This document shows positions 1 through 9,301 of a DNA stretch of 64,000 nt, in pieces. Made by a program: the position numbers and the translations under genes. This stretch comes from Chryseobacterium indologenes (GTDB taxonomy: Bacteria; Bacteroidota; Bacteroidia; Flavobacteriales; Weeksellaceae), in contig CP065590.1 in the NCBI GenBank assembly GCA_016025055.1, positions 496,001-560,000 of the forward strand. Direction: 5' to 3'. The number at the start of each line of letters is the position of its first letter. Position 1 is the first letter of the stretch. The notes under the pieces are model-generated. The model ran no database searches, was not told the DNA's origin, and saw only the letters and a program-made list of their open reading frames with translations.

Positions 1-37
1 TTTTTTACGATGCACTGCTTTTTCACAGTATAATTAA

Positions 38-225
38 CACCTGTCACTTTCAGAAGCTCGAAAACAAATATTTGATTTTGAAGCCTGGACCGAAGAAGAA
101 AAACAGAGATCAGATACTATCAGAATCTTATGTTGAGCGAACTTATGGATAGCGCAGATGAAAACTGCTTCCCTGAAAAAGATCAGATAAAAAGTAATAA
201 ACAATCACTTACAACTGTTATATAG
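38..225 (+). CDS. possible 3' end of an upstream gene (frameshifted, partial)
   Basis: From position 38 one frame reads without a stop until about 127-149. If the reading moves by one base near 127-131 it continues with a charged stretch that ends at the TAG at 223-225. That stop lies only 3 bases before the ATG of the hydrolase at 229, which would fit translational coupling. The translation is rich in Glu, Lys and Asp and could be the tail of a real protein, but no family is recognisable. The call rests only on composition and spacing. It could equally be non-coding leader. Confidence 0.25.
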
Positions 226-228
226 GAT

Positions 229-1143
229 ATGAAAGCCTATATATTTATTTTTTTATTCGGTTCTCTGATGGTCATTTCAGCGCAGAGCAAGGAAGACGGA
301 GCTTTTTTTGAAACTTCCGACCATGTCAAAATAAAATATAAGATCTCCGGAAAAGGAGAAGCGTGCATCTATGTTCCCGGTGGTCCAGGGCAAGGCTATC
401 CATCTTTTGAACTGATGGGAGGCAGCAGCCTGGAAAAAGAACTGAAAATGGTTTATATGGATCAACGCGGATCCGGAAAATCCGGAACCTCAGTAAACTA
501 TCATCTTGAAAAAATGGTTCAGGACATTGAAGAACTCAGGCAACATCTTCAATTAAATAAAGTTTTTCTATTAGCCCATTCTTTCGGAGGAATCATCGCC
601 GTCAATTATGCAAAAAAGTATCCCCAGTATATCAAAGGGCTTATCCTTGCTAATGTCACACTGCATTTCCTTAATCACGAATCCGTAAAAGAACAGATTG
701 AATATGGAAACAGTCTTCTGCAACAAAAAAGCAGGGTTATCCCACAAGACAGCCTTTCCACCGAGCTTTCCAAAATAAGTGCCGCATTAAGAAAGAAAAG
801 AATCGGTTACAAATTTCTTACCGATGATATTGAAACGATCAAGCAATCGGATAAAATTGACTCCCTGCATCCCCGGATTATCGACTTTGGGATGGCGGTG
901 ATCTCCCCAACCTAAAGATTTCCCTGAATATTATGCTGATTATACACCTATGACCAGCGACATCAGGGTTCCGGTCCTGATAATTACAGGAAAAAAGATA
1001 AAGCTGTCGGTACCCAGCATTATAAGACCTTTCGGTTTCCTCATCAGAAAGTGATCGCTATAGATGGCGGACATCTTTTGTATTATGAAAAGAATAAGAA
1101 ATTTGTGAACGCCATTATGAGTTTTGTACGCGGAATACAATAG
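229..1143 (+). pseudogene. alpha/beta hydrolase, proline iminopeptidase-like, two frameshifts
   Basis: A secreted alpha/beta-hydrolase-fold enzyme resembling proline iminopeptidases. The first 19 residues form a signal peptide. The oxyanion region reads [12 protein letters not shown] and is followed by [10 protein letters not shown]. The nucleophile elbow is AHSFGG, with Ser in GxSxG form. The first frame stops at 915. The downstream sequence still encodes the rest of the fold: [16 protein letters not shown] and [10 protein letters not shown], then IDGGHLLYYE, which holds the catalytic His, ending at TAG 1141-1143. Rejoining it needs one shift near 904-913 (CCCCAACC) and a second in the A6 run at 991-996. 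Two indels could mean a decayed gene, but the many homopolymer shifts elsewhere in this window favour sequencing error. The exact substrate is not predictable. Confidence 0.7.
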
Positions 1144-1161
1144 AAAATAACTACTTATAAT

Positions 1162-1194
1162 AGTTTCGGCGCGGCCTTTGGCCGCGCCGAAACT
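1162..1194. terminator. GC-rich hairpin, first of a tandem pair
   Basis: A perfect 15-bp inverted repeat (AGTTTCGGCGCGGCC and its complement) with a 3-base TTT loop, followed by an A-run. It sits between the convergent hydrolase and mdh genes and is far more GC-rich than its surroundings. It probably acts as a bidirectional terminator together with the next hairpin. Confidence 0.75.
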
Positions 1195-1196
1195 AA

Positions 1197-1223
1197 AAAA
1201 CCGCGCCCAAAGGGCGCGGTTTT
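1197..1223. terminator. GC-rich hairpin, second of a tandem pair
   Basis: A perfect 12-bp stem (AAAACCGCGCCC and its complement) with loop AAA, flanked by A and T runs so that it can terminate in both directions. It lies 2 bases after the first hairpin and 23 bases from the mdh stop codon. Confidence 0.75.
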
Positions 1224-1246
1224 CATTTATATAAAAATCCAATACA

Positions 1247-2173
1247 TTAGAATTTCAGATCTCCATTCACTTCTCTTACTGCATTGGCAGCTTCAGAGAA
1301 TTTCAATTGCTCTTCAGCCGTTAAAGTAACGTTCACGATTTTCTCTACTCCGTTTGCTCCGATGATCGCTGGAACTCCTAAGCAGATATCGTTTTGACCG
1401 TATTCTCCTTCAAGCATTAAAGAACAAGGAATCATCTTTTTCTGGTCGCATGCAATTGCCTGAACCATTACAGAAACAGCGGCACCCGGTGCATACCATG
1501 CAGAAGTTCCTAATAATTTAGTAAGTGTTGCTCCACCTACTTTTGTTTCTTCGATTACATATTTTTGTTGCGCATCGTCTAAGAATTCAGTTACAGGAAC
1601 TCCGTTTCTTGTCGCTTTGCTTAATAATGGAAGCATACCTGTATCACTGTGTGCTGCGATTACCATTCCGTCAACATCAGAAATCGGAGATTCCAATGCT
1701 TCAGCCAATCTGTATTTAAACCTTGCAGAGTCTAACGCACCACCCATTCCGATGATTTTGTGCTTAGGAAGACCTGAAGTTTTATGAACAAGATAAGCCA
1801 TTGTATCCATTGGATTAGAAACCACGATGATGATTACTTCCGGAGAATGTTTTACTAAGTTTTCAGTAACTTCTTTCACGATACCTGCATTGATACCGAT
1901 CAGCTCTTCTCTTGTCATTCCTGGTTTTCTTGGAATACCTGAAGTGATTACTGCCACATGAGAACCTGCAGTTTTGCTGTAATCTCCTGTTGTTCCGGTA
2001 ATTTTTGTATCGAATCCGTTAAGAGACGCAGTTTGCATCAAATCCATTGCTTTACCTTCAGCAAAACCTTCTTTGATATCTACCAAAACTACTTCTGAAC
2101 AGAAGTTCTTCATTGCGATGTATTCTGCACAGCTTGCTCCTACAGCGCCTGCTCCTACTACAGTTACTTTCAT
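1247..2173 (-). CDS. mdh: malate dehydrogenase
   Basis: Interconverts malate and oxaloacetate with NAD in the TCA cycle, in the cytoplasm. The 308-residue product is of the LDH-like MDH type. It has the nucleotide-binding GAGAVGAS at residues 7-14, an acidic Asp32 suited to NAD, substrate arginines in PRKPGMTR (Arg82, Arg88) and near Arg151, the VVSNPMD motif at 117-123, and the catalytic His175 in AAHSDTG. The length is normal for the family. The gene stands alone, preceded by a good -33/-7 promoter at 2227-2257 and followed by the tandem hairpins. The ATG at 2173 is the natural start because the Rossmann glycine motif begins six residues later. Confidence 0.97.
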   Translation of the reverse strand: MKVTVVGAGAVGASCAEYIAMKNFCSEVVLVDIKEGFAEGKAMDLMQTASLNGFDTKITGTTGDYSKTAGSHVAVITSGIPRKPGMTREELIGINAGIVKEVTENLVKHSPEVIIIVVSNPMDTMAYLVHKTSGLPKHKIIGMGGALDSARFKYRLAEALESPISDVDGMVIAAHSDTGMLPLLSKATRNGVPVTEFLDDAQQKYVIEETKVGGATLTKLLGTSAWYAPGAAVSVMVQAIACDQKKMIPCSLMLEGEYGQNDICLGVPAIIGANGVEKIVNVTLTAEEQLKFSEAANAVREVNGDLKF

Positions 2174-2226
2174 ATTGTTACTTTTTAAATTATTATTTGT
2201 TAGTTAAGTTTTATTTTGAAACTCCC

Positions 2227-2257
2227 CAAATTTAACAATTCCTGAAAAAATGCGCAA
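2227..2257 (-). promoter_or_regulatory. Bacteroidota-type promoter of mdh
   Basis: On the minus strand a TTG (2257-2255) is followed after 20 bases by TAAATTTG (2234-2227), matching the Bacteroidota primary-sigma pattern TTG-N(17-20)-TAnnTTTG. The mdh ATG lies 53 bases further on. Confidence 0.6.
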
Positions 2258-2289
2258 TTTTTCAGAAATTTAATTAGAATTAAAATAAA

Positions 2290-2841
2290 TTAGTTAACGT
2301 TTAGCAAAAACGTATAAAGTTTTTTCGCACCTGAAAGCACTTGAGGATAGTTTTCTTCTGCCACTTCAGTATCCAGTACTTCCTTAAAATTCTTCCACAT
2401 CGGACCTGTATTCTCCTGGTAGCAACCGAAAAAATTAAAACTTACCTCATCAAAACCTTCCGTTTTTGACAGCTGCTTGGCAATGACGTTTCCACCGAGT
2501 GTAGAACCTTCGATGACATACATTGCTCCTAAAGCTTCATGCTCATTTTCAAACTCAAGAGGATGAGATGCTGTTTGGTTTTTCAGGGAAAGGCTTTCAA
2601 GATCCTTTTCAATGAGAGAAAGTTTCTTTCTGTTATCCAGCTGAAGTTTTTCAGCATATTTGTCCGAAAGGCTGGTAAATATTTTATCTTCACTGTGAAG
2701 AAGCATCAGATAATTGGTATGGATAATTTTTTTGTAGTCTTCCAGTGTGAAGGTTTTATTAAAAATCTTTTCAGAATTAAAAAGCTTTTCTGCTGCATCG
2801 TGATAGCCTGCTGTATTTTGTTTAAGATATTCTGATACCAT
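2290..2841 (-). CDS. bphO: biliverdin-producing heme oxygenase
   Basis: A 183-residue all-helical protein of the bacterial heme oxygenase family, which opens heme to biliverdin with release of iron and CO. His14 (AGYHDAAE) is in the position of the proximal heme ligand. The segment YVIEGSTLGG (about 108-117) is the distal-helix glycine motif typical of phytochrome-associated heme oxygenases. The gene is 21 bases downstream of the bacteriophytochrome on the same strand. This is the usual bphO-bphP arrangement, in which the oxygenase supplies the chromophore for the sensor. A role in iron release from heme is possible but less likely given this context. Confidence 0.9.
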   Translation of the reverse strand: MVSEYLKQNTAGYHDAAEKLFNSEKIFNKTFTLEDYKKIIHTNYLMLLHSEDKIFTSLSDKYAEKLQLDNRKKLSLIEKDLESLSLKNQTASHPLEFENEHEALGAMYVIEGSTLGGNVIAKQLSKTEGFDEVSFNFFGCYQENTGPMWKNFKEVLDTEVAEENYPQVLSGAKKLYTFLLNVN

Positions 2842-2862
2842 AATAACGTTTTTAAAAGTTTC

Positions 2863-5062
2863 TCAAATGTAAGGCTTTTTAAACGTTAAAATGAAAGAAG
2901 TTCCCTCAATATTACTCTCATAATCTACATTTCCACCTAATCTTTTCATGATCCGGTGAACGATAGACAACCCTACTCCGTTACCCTTAAATTTCTTGGC
3001 ATTATCCATCCTGTTGAAGATTTTAAACATCTTATGCTTTTCCTCTGCAGGAATACCGATTCCGTTGTCCGAAATTCTGTAGATAATGGTTTGGCCATCC
3101 TCCGTTCCTTCAATATGAACTTTAGGCATTTCCTTGTGGGAAGAATATTTTACGGCATTATTGATGATATTTAAAAATACCTGGTGAAGCATGGTTTTAT
3201 CAGCCATCACATCCGGGCATTCTTTAATGATGATCTCAGTCTTCGAACTTCCGTACGTCATTTTTGCGTTTTCGGAAATCTTTTGAATGGTATGGGATGT
3301 TTTAAGATTTTCAAGTTCTATTTCACTATGTTTCGCACGGCTTAGCTGCAATACATCCTGCATCATTTCAGCCATATTGTCGATTTCCTCGATAATAGTA
3401 TTGATTTTGGTTTTGCTTTTTTCAGAACCGTCGGTCAGATTTTTCAACAGCATCTGAGCATTTAGCTTCATGACTGTTAAAGGTGTACCTAAATCATGAG
3501 ATATGGTATACGAAAAACTGTCGAGTTCCTCGTTTACTTTTTTAAGTTCATCATTAAGCCTTTTGATTGCATTATAGTTTTTATGGGAAGTCTCAAGAAT
3601 CAAATCCCTGATAGCCTGTACAGCACTTATATTTCTGGAATTCCATCGCTTGGAATGCCCTTTGATATTCTCAGTGAAAATTCTGAAGGAGCTTCTTGGC
3701 GAAACCATTTGTCTGTTCTCTCCGTTTTGAGAGAATACCTCTATATTTTTTTCAGGATTACCAGCCCAGTTAATATGCTCATCAAATTCTTTTCTGAACC
3801 AGATCAGCATTTCATGTTTTTCCCGTTCAATAAAGTAGATAATAATTCCCGCCGCATTGTCAGATAATCCTAATTCTTCACCGTGATCTTTAAGAAAACT
3901 TCGGCTGATATATATGCGTTCTCTCGTATTCTCCAATGCCCATTGTACGATTTTTGCAATAGTTTCCGGTCGCGGTGTCGTACCTTCCATCACGATGCTC
4001 TCATCTGAAACGATCGCTAGACCATCAGATTCAGGCAATTGTTTAATCTGAACTTTATTTTCAAACAGAGAATCCAATAAATTATTATGCTTTAAAAATT
4101 CCGTTTTCATCTGAGATAATTTCTCATTCAGCTCAAGACGGTAATGCAGTTCGCTTTTAGATTTAAAGGAAGAGTAGGCATTCGCAGCCAGCGTGGTAAA
4201 TATCCCTGCCTGTACCCTATCTTCAAGATCAATATGTTTAGGTCGGATATTCTGGCAGGTAACCAATCCCCAGAGATGATCATCAATGATAATGGAAACA
4301 CTGAAGCTCGAAGACACCCCCGAATTTTTAAGATATTGCATATGTACGGGGGACATACTTCTTGCCCCCGAAAAAGTAAGGTCGATGGGATCTTTTGTTT
4401 TACTTAACAACGGAACGGGCTCCGCATCTACATTACTGAATATTCTTTTTCTCTTTTTAAGGTAAAGCTCTCTCGCCTGTTTGGGAATATCCGATTCAGG
4501 ATAATGAAGGCCTAAAAAAGCTCTCCATATTCTCATTTGTTCTCTCTGCGATCACTTTTCCGGAACCGTCCATCATAAATTTATACACCATCATCCGGTC
4601 ATAGTTCACCACTCTTGATAATGTTTCCAGTAAATGGTTCCACAGGTCCTGTTCGTTATCTATGATATAAAAGTTATCGTACTTATTGGAAATCCTCTTA
4701 TCAGGATTCATCAGAACTTTCTCGAATTCAAGGAAAATATAGGGACCGTTTTTAAAAACAGAAAAATGATACTCTTCTTCATCAATAAAAATTTTGTCAA
4801 AATAAGTCTCATTTTCTCTTCTGGTAAACCTTTCCAATGAAGTGTAAATATCCGAATCGATAATGCTCTGAAAGCTTTCCGGAAAGTCTGTAAGCTCCCT
4901 GTCGAAAAGTTTTTCCATACTATCGATTTTAAAAATATCCGAAATATTCCTGCTGAAAAAAGTAATGGAACGGGATTCCGCATCAATGCCAATCAAATAA
5001 CCAAAACTTTGTATATACCCGGGAATATGGATGGGCTCTTCATGGCATTCTACAAAATTCAT
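2863..5062 (-). CDS. bphP: bacteriophytochrome sensor histidine kinase (frameshifted)
   Basis: A red/far-red photoreceptor kinase of about 732 residues once one shift is repaired. The N-terminal PAS domain carries Cys6 in VECHEEPIHIPG, the site where biliverdin attaches in bacteriophytochromes. The GAF domain has the ESDIPKQAR motif and the PHY domain has SPRSSFRIF (PRxSF tongue). The kinase core has the H-box SYTISHDLGTPL, the N-box NIINNAVKYSS, DNGIGIP and GNGVGLSIV. The frame breaks in the A6 run at 4514-4519: removing one base joins MESF to LGLHYPESD. I start at ATG 5062. An upstream TTG at 5086 is in frame but overlaps a -7 promoter element. No response regulator gene lies beside it, so its partner must be encoded elsewhere. 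Confidence 0.93.
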
Positions 5063-5083
5063 ATTTCTCTTCAGTCTATCTAT

Positions 5084-5091
5084 CAAATATA
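5084..5091 (-). promoter_or_regulatory. -7 element of the bphP-bphO operon
   Basis: TATATTTG on the minus strand matches TAnnTTTG and ends 21 bases before the ATG at 5062, which is consistent with a short leader. I see no convincing -33 TTG. Confidence 0.45.
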
Positions 5092-5436
5092 GTGTTTTTT
5101 TAGACAGCTTTTTACTTTGTGGTATTTTAAATTCTGCAGGCCCATGCCACCGCTTATTCCCCCGATAGGTCTCATCAAAATTATGTTAAAACATTCTCTG
5201 TTTTTCACTCATTTTACTGCGACATTTTTAAAATATACGAAAAAAAATCGGATAATAAAAACCTTTCTATATTAACCATGATTCATAACATGAAATACAT
5301 AATATACGGTAATTTAATTATGATATTAAAGTGAATTTTGCTAAATTTATATCACCAAATAATGAATATGATTACAATTCCAATGAATTATTCACAATAA
5401 AATTCAATATAAATTTAAAATTCAAATAATACTATT
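5092..5436. other. AT-rich intergenic region between divergent genes
   Basis: About 345 bases between the divergent bphP and acylase genes. I see no ORF, hairpin terminator or RNA gene here. The half next to the acylase is very AT-rich and must hold its promoter, but no clean TTG/TAnnTTTG pair is visible. Confidence 0.6.
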
Positions 5437-6486
5437 ATGAAAAAGTTCCCATTAATTTTATTTTCTTTGATTCTCTCTGTAGGATTATGGAATCCGTCAG
5501 AAGCCTGTACCCGCGTCGTTTACAAAGGTCCACAAAACACCGTTATCACAGCCCGTTCTATGGACTGGCGTGACGAAATCCCTGCCAACCTGTGGGTTTT
5601 TCCAAAAGGAATAGACCGTACAGGAGAAACAGGTCCGAAATCTGTAAAATGGACCTCCAAGTACGGAAGCCTTATCAGTTCGTCATGGGATATCGCTTCA
5701 GCAGACGGAATGAATGAAAAAGGACTGGTTGCTAATTTACTCTGGCTCGGTGAATCTCAATATCCGAAATATGACCCCAAAGGAAGTAAAAAAGGACTGG
5801 CCATCTCACTATGGGCTCAATATTATCTCGATAATTTTGCTACCGTAAAAGAGGCAGTTGAATTTTCCAGAAAAGAACCATTTGTAATAGTAAGTGATTA
5901 TATTCCCGGAACCGAAAGATTTACAACCATTCACCTATCCATTTCTGATGCTACCGGAGATAACGCCGTATTTGAGTATATCAATGGAAAACTGGTTATT
6001 CACCATGATCCCTCATATACGGTAATGACCAACTCCCCTATTTTCGAAGAGCAACTAGCTCTGAACAATTATTGGAAAGGAATTCCGGGAACGGTTATGC
6101 TTCCTGGGACTAACCGCGCAGCAGACCGTTTTGTAAGAGCATCCTACTATATCAATGCCATCCCGCAAACCGCAGATACCCGTACTGCCGTAGCCAGTGT
6201 ATTCAGTGTGATCAGAAACTGTTCCGTACCTTATGGTATTACTTCGGCAACAGAACCTAACATCTCTTCTACAAGATGGCGCTCTGTTTCGGATCAGAAA
6301 AATCTGGTGTATTATTTTGAAACCGTCTTTACCCCGAATACATTCTGGGTAGATCTTAAAGATTTTGATTTAAGCGCTAAAGGAAAGGTGATGAAACTGG
6401 ATTTGAGTAACAACCGCACTTATAACGGGAAATCAAATCAGGATTTTAAGGAATCCGTCCCATTCAAATTCTTAGGCTTAAACTAA
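5437..6486 (+). CDS. secreted linear-amide hydrolase, penicillin V acylase/choloylglycine hydrolase family
   Basis: An Ntn-hydrolase of 349 residues that cleaves amide bonds in bile salts, penicillin V or acyl-homoserine lactones in this family. The signal peptide ends at SEA and the next residue is Cys24 (ACTRVV), the family nucleophile. Signal peptidase cleavage alone would therefore expose the active N-terminal cysteine. Other supporting motifs are ARSMDW (substrate Arg and Asp), the SADGMNEKGL loop and MTNSP. The context before Cys (PSEAC) is not a lipobox, so a periplasmic or secreted soluble enzyme is more likely than a lipoprotein. The gene stands alone, 181 bases before the porin. The substrate cannot be read from sequence. 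Confidence 0.9.
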   Translation: MKKFPLILFSLILSVGLWNPSEACTRVVYKGPQNTVITARSMDWRDEIPANLWVFPKGIDRTGETGPKSVKWTSKYGSLISSSWDIASADGMNEKGLVANLLWLGESQYPKYDPKGSKKGLAISLWAQYYLDNFATVKEAVEFSRKEPFVIVSDYIPGTERFTTIHLSISDATGDNAVFEYINGKLVIHHDPSYTVMTNSPIFEEQLALNNYWKGIPGTVMLPGTNRAADRFVRASYYINAIPQTADTRTAVASVFSVIRNCSVPYGITSATEPNISSTRWRSVSDQKNLVYYFETVFTPNTFWVDLKDFDLSAKGKVMKLDLSNNRTYNGKSNQDFKESVPFKFLGLN

Positions 6487-6667
6487 GATATCAACCGCAA
6501 AAGTTTTTAAAAACCCGAAGCACTTAATTTATTTTTTAAGCGATAGGGAAACTGTGAATCAATGCTGATGACCTTGTGGGTATTTCCATTTTATGGACTG
6601 ACGCTACACAACAAGTAAGGCTTTTACAGTAAAATAAAATTCAAACTATACAAATAAACAAAAAGAT

Positions 6668-7834
6668 ATGGCCTTTTTTTCATTCAAAAAGAGAAGCCTG
6701 CTCCTATGCATTTTTTTCTGCTGGTTGTCAGCACATGCACAGAATCAGGATTCTCTTCAAACCCAGCCTCCCAAACAGGAAGAAGACAACATTAAATATC
6801 CGCAACTGCAGATCAAAGGGCTTTTTCAGGCACGTTATCTCGTAGGAATGAGCAAGGATGTAGATGTCAACGGACTTCACCACACGGATGGTTCCGGGAC
6901 GGATAATAATTTCATGCTTAAATACATGAGGGTTCAGGTGCGTGCACAGATCAGCAAACGTACCGAAGTGGTAGTACTGGCAAACCTTGCTGATTTTAAA
7001 AATGATCCTAAAAGCAGGGTTCTTGAAAATGCTTATTTAAAATATACCTTCAGTCCCAAGTTGGCATTGACTGTTGGACAATTCAGACCCTGGTTCGGAA
7101 TTGAAGAAACTTATCCTATTGACATTATTAAATCTTTAGACTGGTCTAATCAATATACAGAATTCGGAAAACTGGGCTGGACAAGCTTCCAGATCGGGAT
7201 GTCTGCCACAGGACAGCTTCAGCTCGGAGAAATTCCATTTCAATATGCTGTCTCTGTGGTGAACGGAAACGGGAAAAACCAGATCAATGATAATGACAAC
7301 GGAAAACAATATTCTACCAGATTGGTTTTCGGATTGTCTAAAAAATACAATTTCAATGTCGGCCTGAATGGTGGTATCGGGGAAGTATTTAGCAAAAAAG
7401 TATATGCCCTGGGTGTTGACCTGAGCTCACTGATTCACTTTGATCCCAAATGGAGCCTTGATATGCAGCTGGAAGCCAAACAGGCGACCAATCACGTCCT
7501 GTACAATTCCATTGATCCGGAAATACGGCCTTTCAATCCTGACCAGTATCTGATTCGCGGGGTATACTTTCTTCCGAATCTCAGATATGAAATCAATCAT
7601 AAAAATTTGAGTGCCTTCGAGCTTTCCTGCCGGTACGAATATCTTGACACCAATTTCAGAATGGCGTCCAACCCCAGACAAACCATTACCCCGATGTTCG
7701 GATTGGAATTCCTGAAAAATTACGGAGCGAGAATTCAGCTGGGAGTACAATTTGACCGATACAAGCATCAGGTAGACAATACATCACAATATAATAACAA
7801 TCTATTCATTGTGCAGGTGCAAAGTAGATTTTAA
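6668..7834 (+). CDS. outer-membrane porin, phosphate-selective porin O/P-like
   Basis: A 388-residue beta-barrel of the OprO/OprP-like porin superfamily. It has a signal peptide ending about AHA at residues 22-24, alternating amphipathic strands throughout, the GQFRPWFGIEE segment near the middle, and a C-terminal Phe (QSRF) as expected for BAM-inserted barrels. The next gene begins 20 bases downstream and encodes a dicarboxylate transporter, followed by sdhCAB. I infer that this porin admits C4-dicarboxylates rather than phosphate. That inference rests on neighbourhood only. Confidence 0.85.
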   Translation: MAFFSFKKRSLLLCIFFCWLSAHAQNQDSLQTQPPKQEEDNIKYPQLQIKGLFQARYLVGMSKDVDVNGLHHTDGSGTDNNFMLKYMRVQVRAQISKRTEVVVLANLADFKNDPKSRVLENAYLKYTFSPKLALTVGQFRPWFGIEETYPIDIIKSLDWSNQYTEFGKLGWTSFQIGMSATGQLQLGEIPFQYAVSVVNGNGKNQINDNDNGKQYSTRLVFGLSKKYNFNVGLNGGIGEVFSKKVYALGVDLSSLIHFDPKWSLDMQLEAKQATNHVLYNSIDPEIRPFNPDQYLIRGVYFLPNLRYEINHKNLSAFELSCRYEYLDTNFRMASNPRQTITPMFGLEFLKNYGARIQLGVQFDRYKHQVDNTSQYNNNLFIVQVQSRF

Positions 7835-7854
7835 CAGAATAAATAGAAAGTATC

Positions 7855-9285
7855 ATGAAAGAAATTAATATTAAAAATGTAGCGATCACATTCGTCGTTG
7901 CATTGATTATATGGTTCATTCCTGCTCCGGAAGGTGTTGCCGGGAATGCCTGGCATTTGTTTGCCATCTTTGCCGCGACCATTTTAGGAATTATTTTAAA
8001 AGCCGCCCCTATGGGCACCATGTGTATGATGGCCATAGGATTCACAGCATTAACGCAGGTGGTTGCTCCCGGAGACGCAGGAAAATCAATCACAAAAGCG
8101 CTTTCCGGATTTGGAGATAAAGTCATCTGGCTCATCGGGATCTCATTTTTTATTGCGAGAGGATTTATCAAAACAGGTCTGGGAAACCGTATTGCCTTTT
8201 TATTTATCAGAGTTTTTGGTAAAAGTTCATTGGGACTGGCATACGGATTAGGACTGGCAGATGTATGTCTTGCACCGGCTATTCCAAGTAACACGGCCAG
8301 AGGCGGAGGTATCATCTACCCTATTATGAAATCTATGGCCATCAGCTTCGACTCTGTTCCGGAAAAACCGGAAACCCACAGAAAATTAGGCTCTTTTTTA
8401 ACGCTGAACAGTTATTACATGAACCTCATCGCTTCTTCCATGTTCCTGACAGGGACTGCGAGTAACCCGATGTGCCAGAAGTTTGCGGCCAACCTTGGCA
8501 TTGATATTACCTGGATGTCATGGGCTGCTGCCGGTTTTATCCCCGGAGCGGTTGCTTTCTTTATCGTTCCTTTGGTTTTATACAAATTGTATCCGCCTGA
8601 ATTGAAAAAAACAGGGGACGCTCCCAAAATGGCCGCCCAGAAATTAAAAGAAATGGGTCCTATTTCAAGAAATGAATGGTTGATGCTATTGGCATTTTTT
8701 ATCCTTCTGGCTCTTTGGATATTTGGAGGTGCTCTTTCTATTGATGCTACAACGACAGCTTTCATCGGATTAACCTTATTGTTATTAACATCAGTATTAA
8801 CATGGGAAGATGTAAAGGGTGAAAAAGGAGCATGGGATACCATCGTTTGGTTTGCTGTTCTTGTGATGATGGCAAGCTCTTTAAATGAACTGGGCTTTAT
8901 CGGCTGGTTCAGTAACCTTATCAAGGTCCAGATCGGTGGCCTGAGCTGGCAGGTAGCTTTCCCGGTGATTATTGTTGTCTATTTTTTCAGTCACTATATT
9001 TTTGCAAGTGCTACAGCTCACGTAGCTGCTATGTATGCAGCCTTGTTAGGCGTGGGAGTTTCTTTAGGAATTCCTCCTATGTTACTGGCAATGATGCTGG
9101 GTTTCATGGGTTCAATTTATGGGGTTCTTACCCATTACGGACACGGTCCGGCACCGGTATTCTTCGGAAGCGGATATGTTGATCTCAAAGCCTGGTGGCT
9201 CAGAGGTCTTGAAATCGGGATTGTATTATTAATTATCTACATGGTTGTAGGAGGATTGTGGATGAAAGTTTTAGGATATTATTAA
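7855..9285 (+). CDS. DASS-family dicarboxylate/anion transporter
   Basis: A 476-residue inner-membrane carrier with about 12 hydrophobic segments, of the divalent anion:sodium symporter family (CitT, TtdT and plastid 2-oxoglutarate/malate translocator type). Conserved features include APAIPSNTARGGG (about 141-153), with the SNT substrate-binding signature, TGTASNPMCQ in the middle, and a C-terminal repeat with THYGHGPAPVFFG. The CitT-like group exchanges citrate, tartrate, succinate, malate or fumarate. The gene lies between an outer-membrane porin and sdhCAB with spacings of 20 and 16 bases, so import of succinate, fumarate or malate is the natural reading. It is not possible to decide between symport and exchange. 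Confidence 0.92.
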   Translation: MKEINIKNVAITFVVALIIWFIPAPEGVAGNAWHLFAIFAATILGIILKAAPMGTMCMMAIGFTALTQVVAPGDAGKSITKALSGFGDKVIWLIGISFFIARGFIKTGLGNRIAFLFIRVFGKSSLGLAYGLGLADVCLAPAIPSNTARGGGIIYPIMKSMAISFDSVPEKPETHRKLGSFLTLNSYYMNLIASSMFLTGTASNPMCQKFAANLGIDITWMSWAAAGFIPGAVAFFIVPLVLYKLYPPELKKTGDAPKMAAQKLKEMGPISRNEWLMLLAFFILLALWIFGGALSIDATTTAFIGLTLLLLTSVLTWEDVKGEKGAWDTIVWFAVLVMMASSLNELGFIGWFSNLIKVQIGGLSWQVAFPVIIVVYFFSHYIFASATAHVAAMYAALLGVGVSLGIPPMLLAMMLGFMGSIYGVLTHYGHGPAPVFFGSGYVDLKAWWLRGLEIGIVLLIIYMVVGGLWMKVLGYY

Positions 9286-9301
9286 TTATTAAATCAACTC
9301 T

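Noticed and set aside
940..1242. A 100-codon minus-strand ORF
   Set aside because: It covers the frameshifted end of the hydrolase and both GC-rich hairpins. The hydrolase catalytic His region on the plus strand explains the sequence better.
7806..8315. A 169-codon minus-strand ORF overlapping the DASS gene start
   Set aside because: Shadow frame of the transporter. Proline- and Ala-rich translation without any family resemblance.
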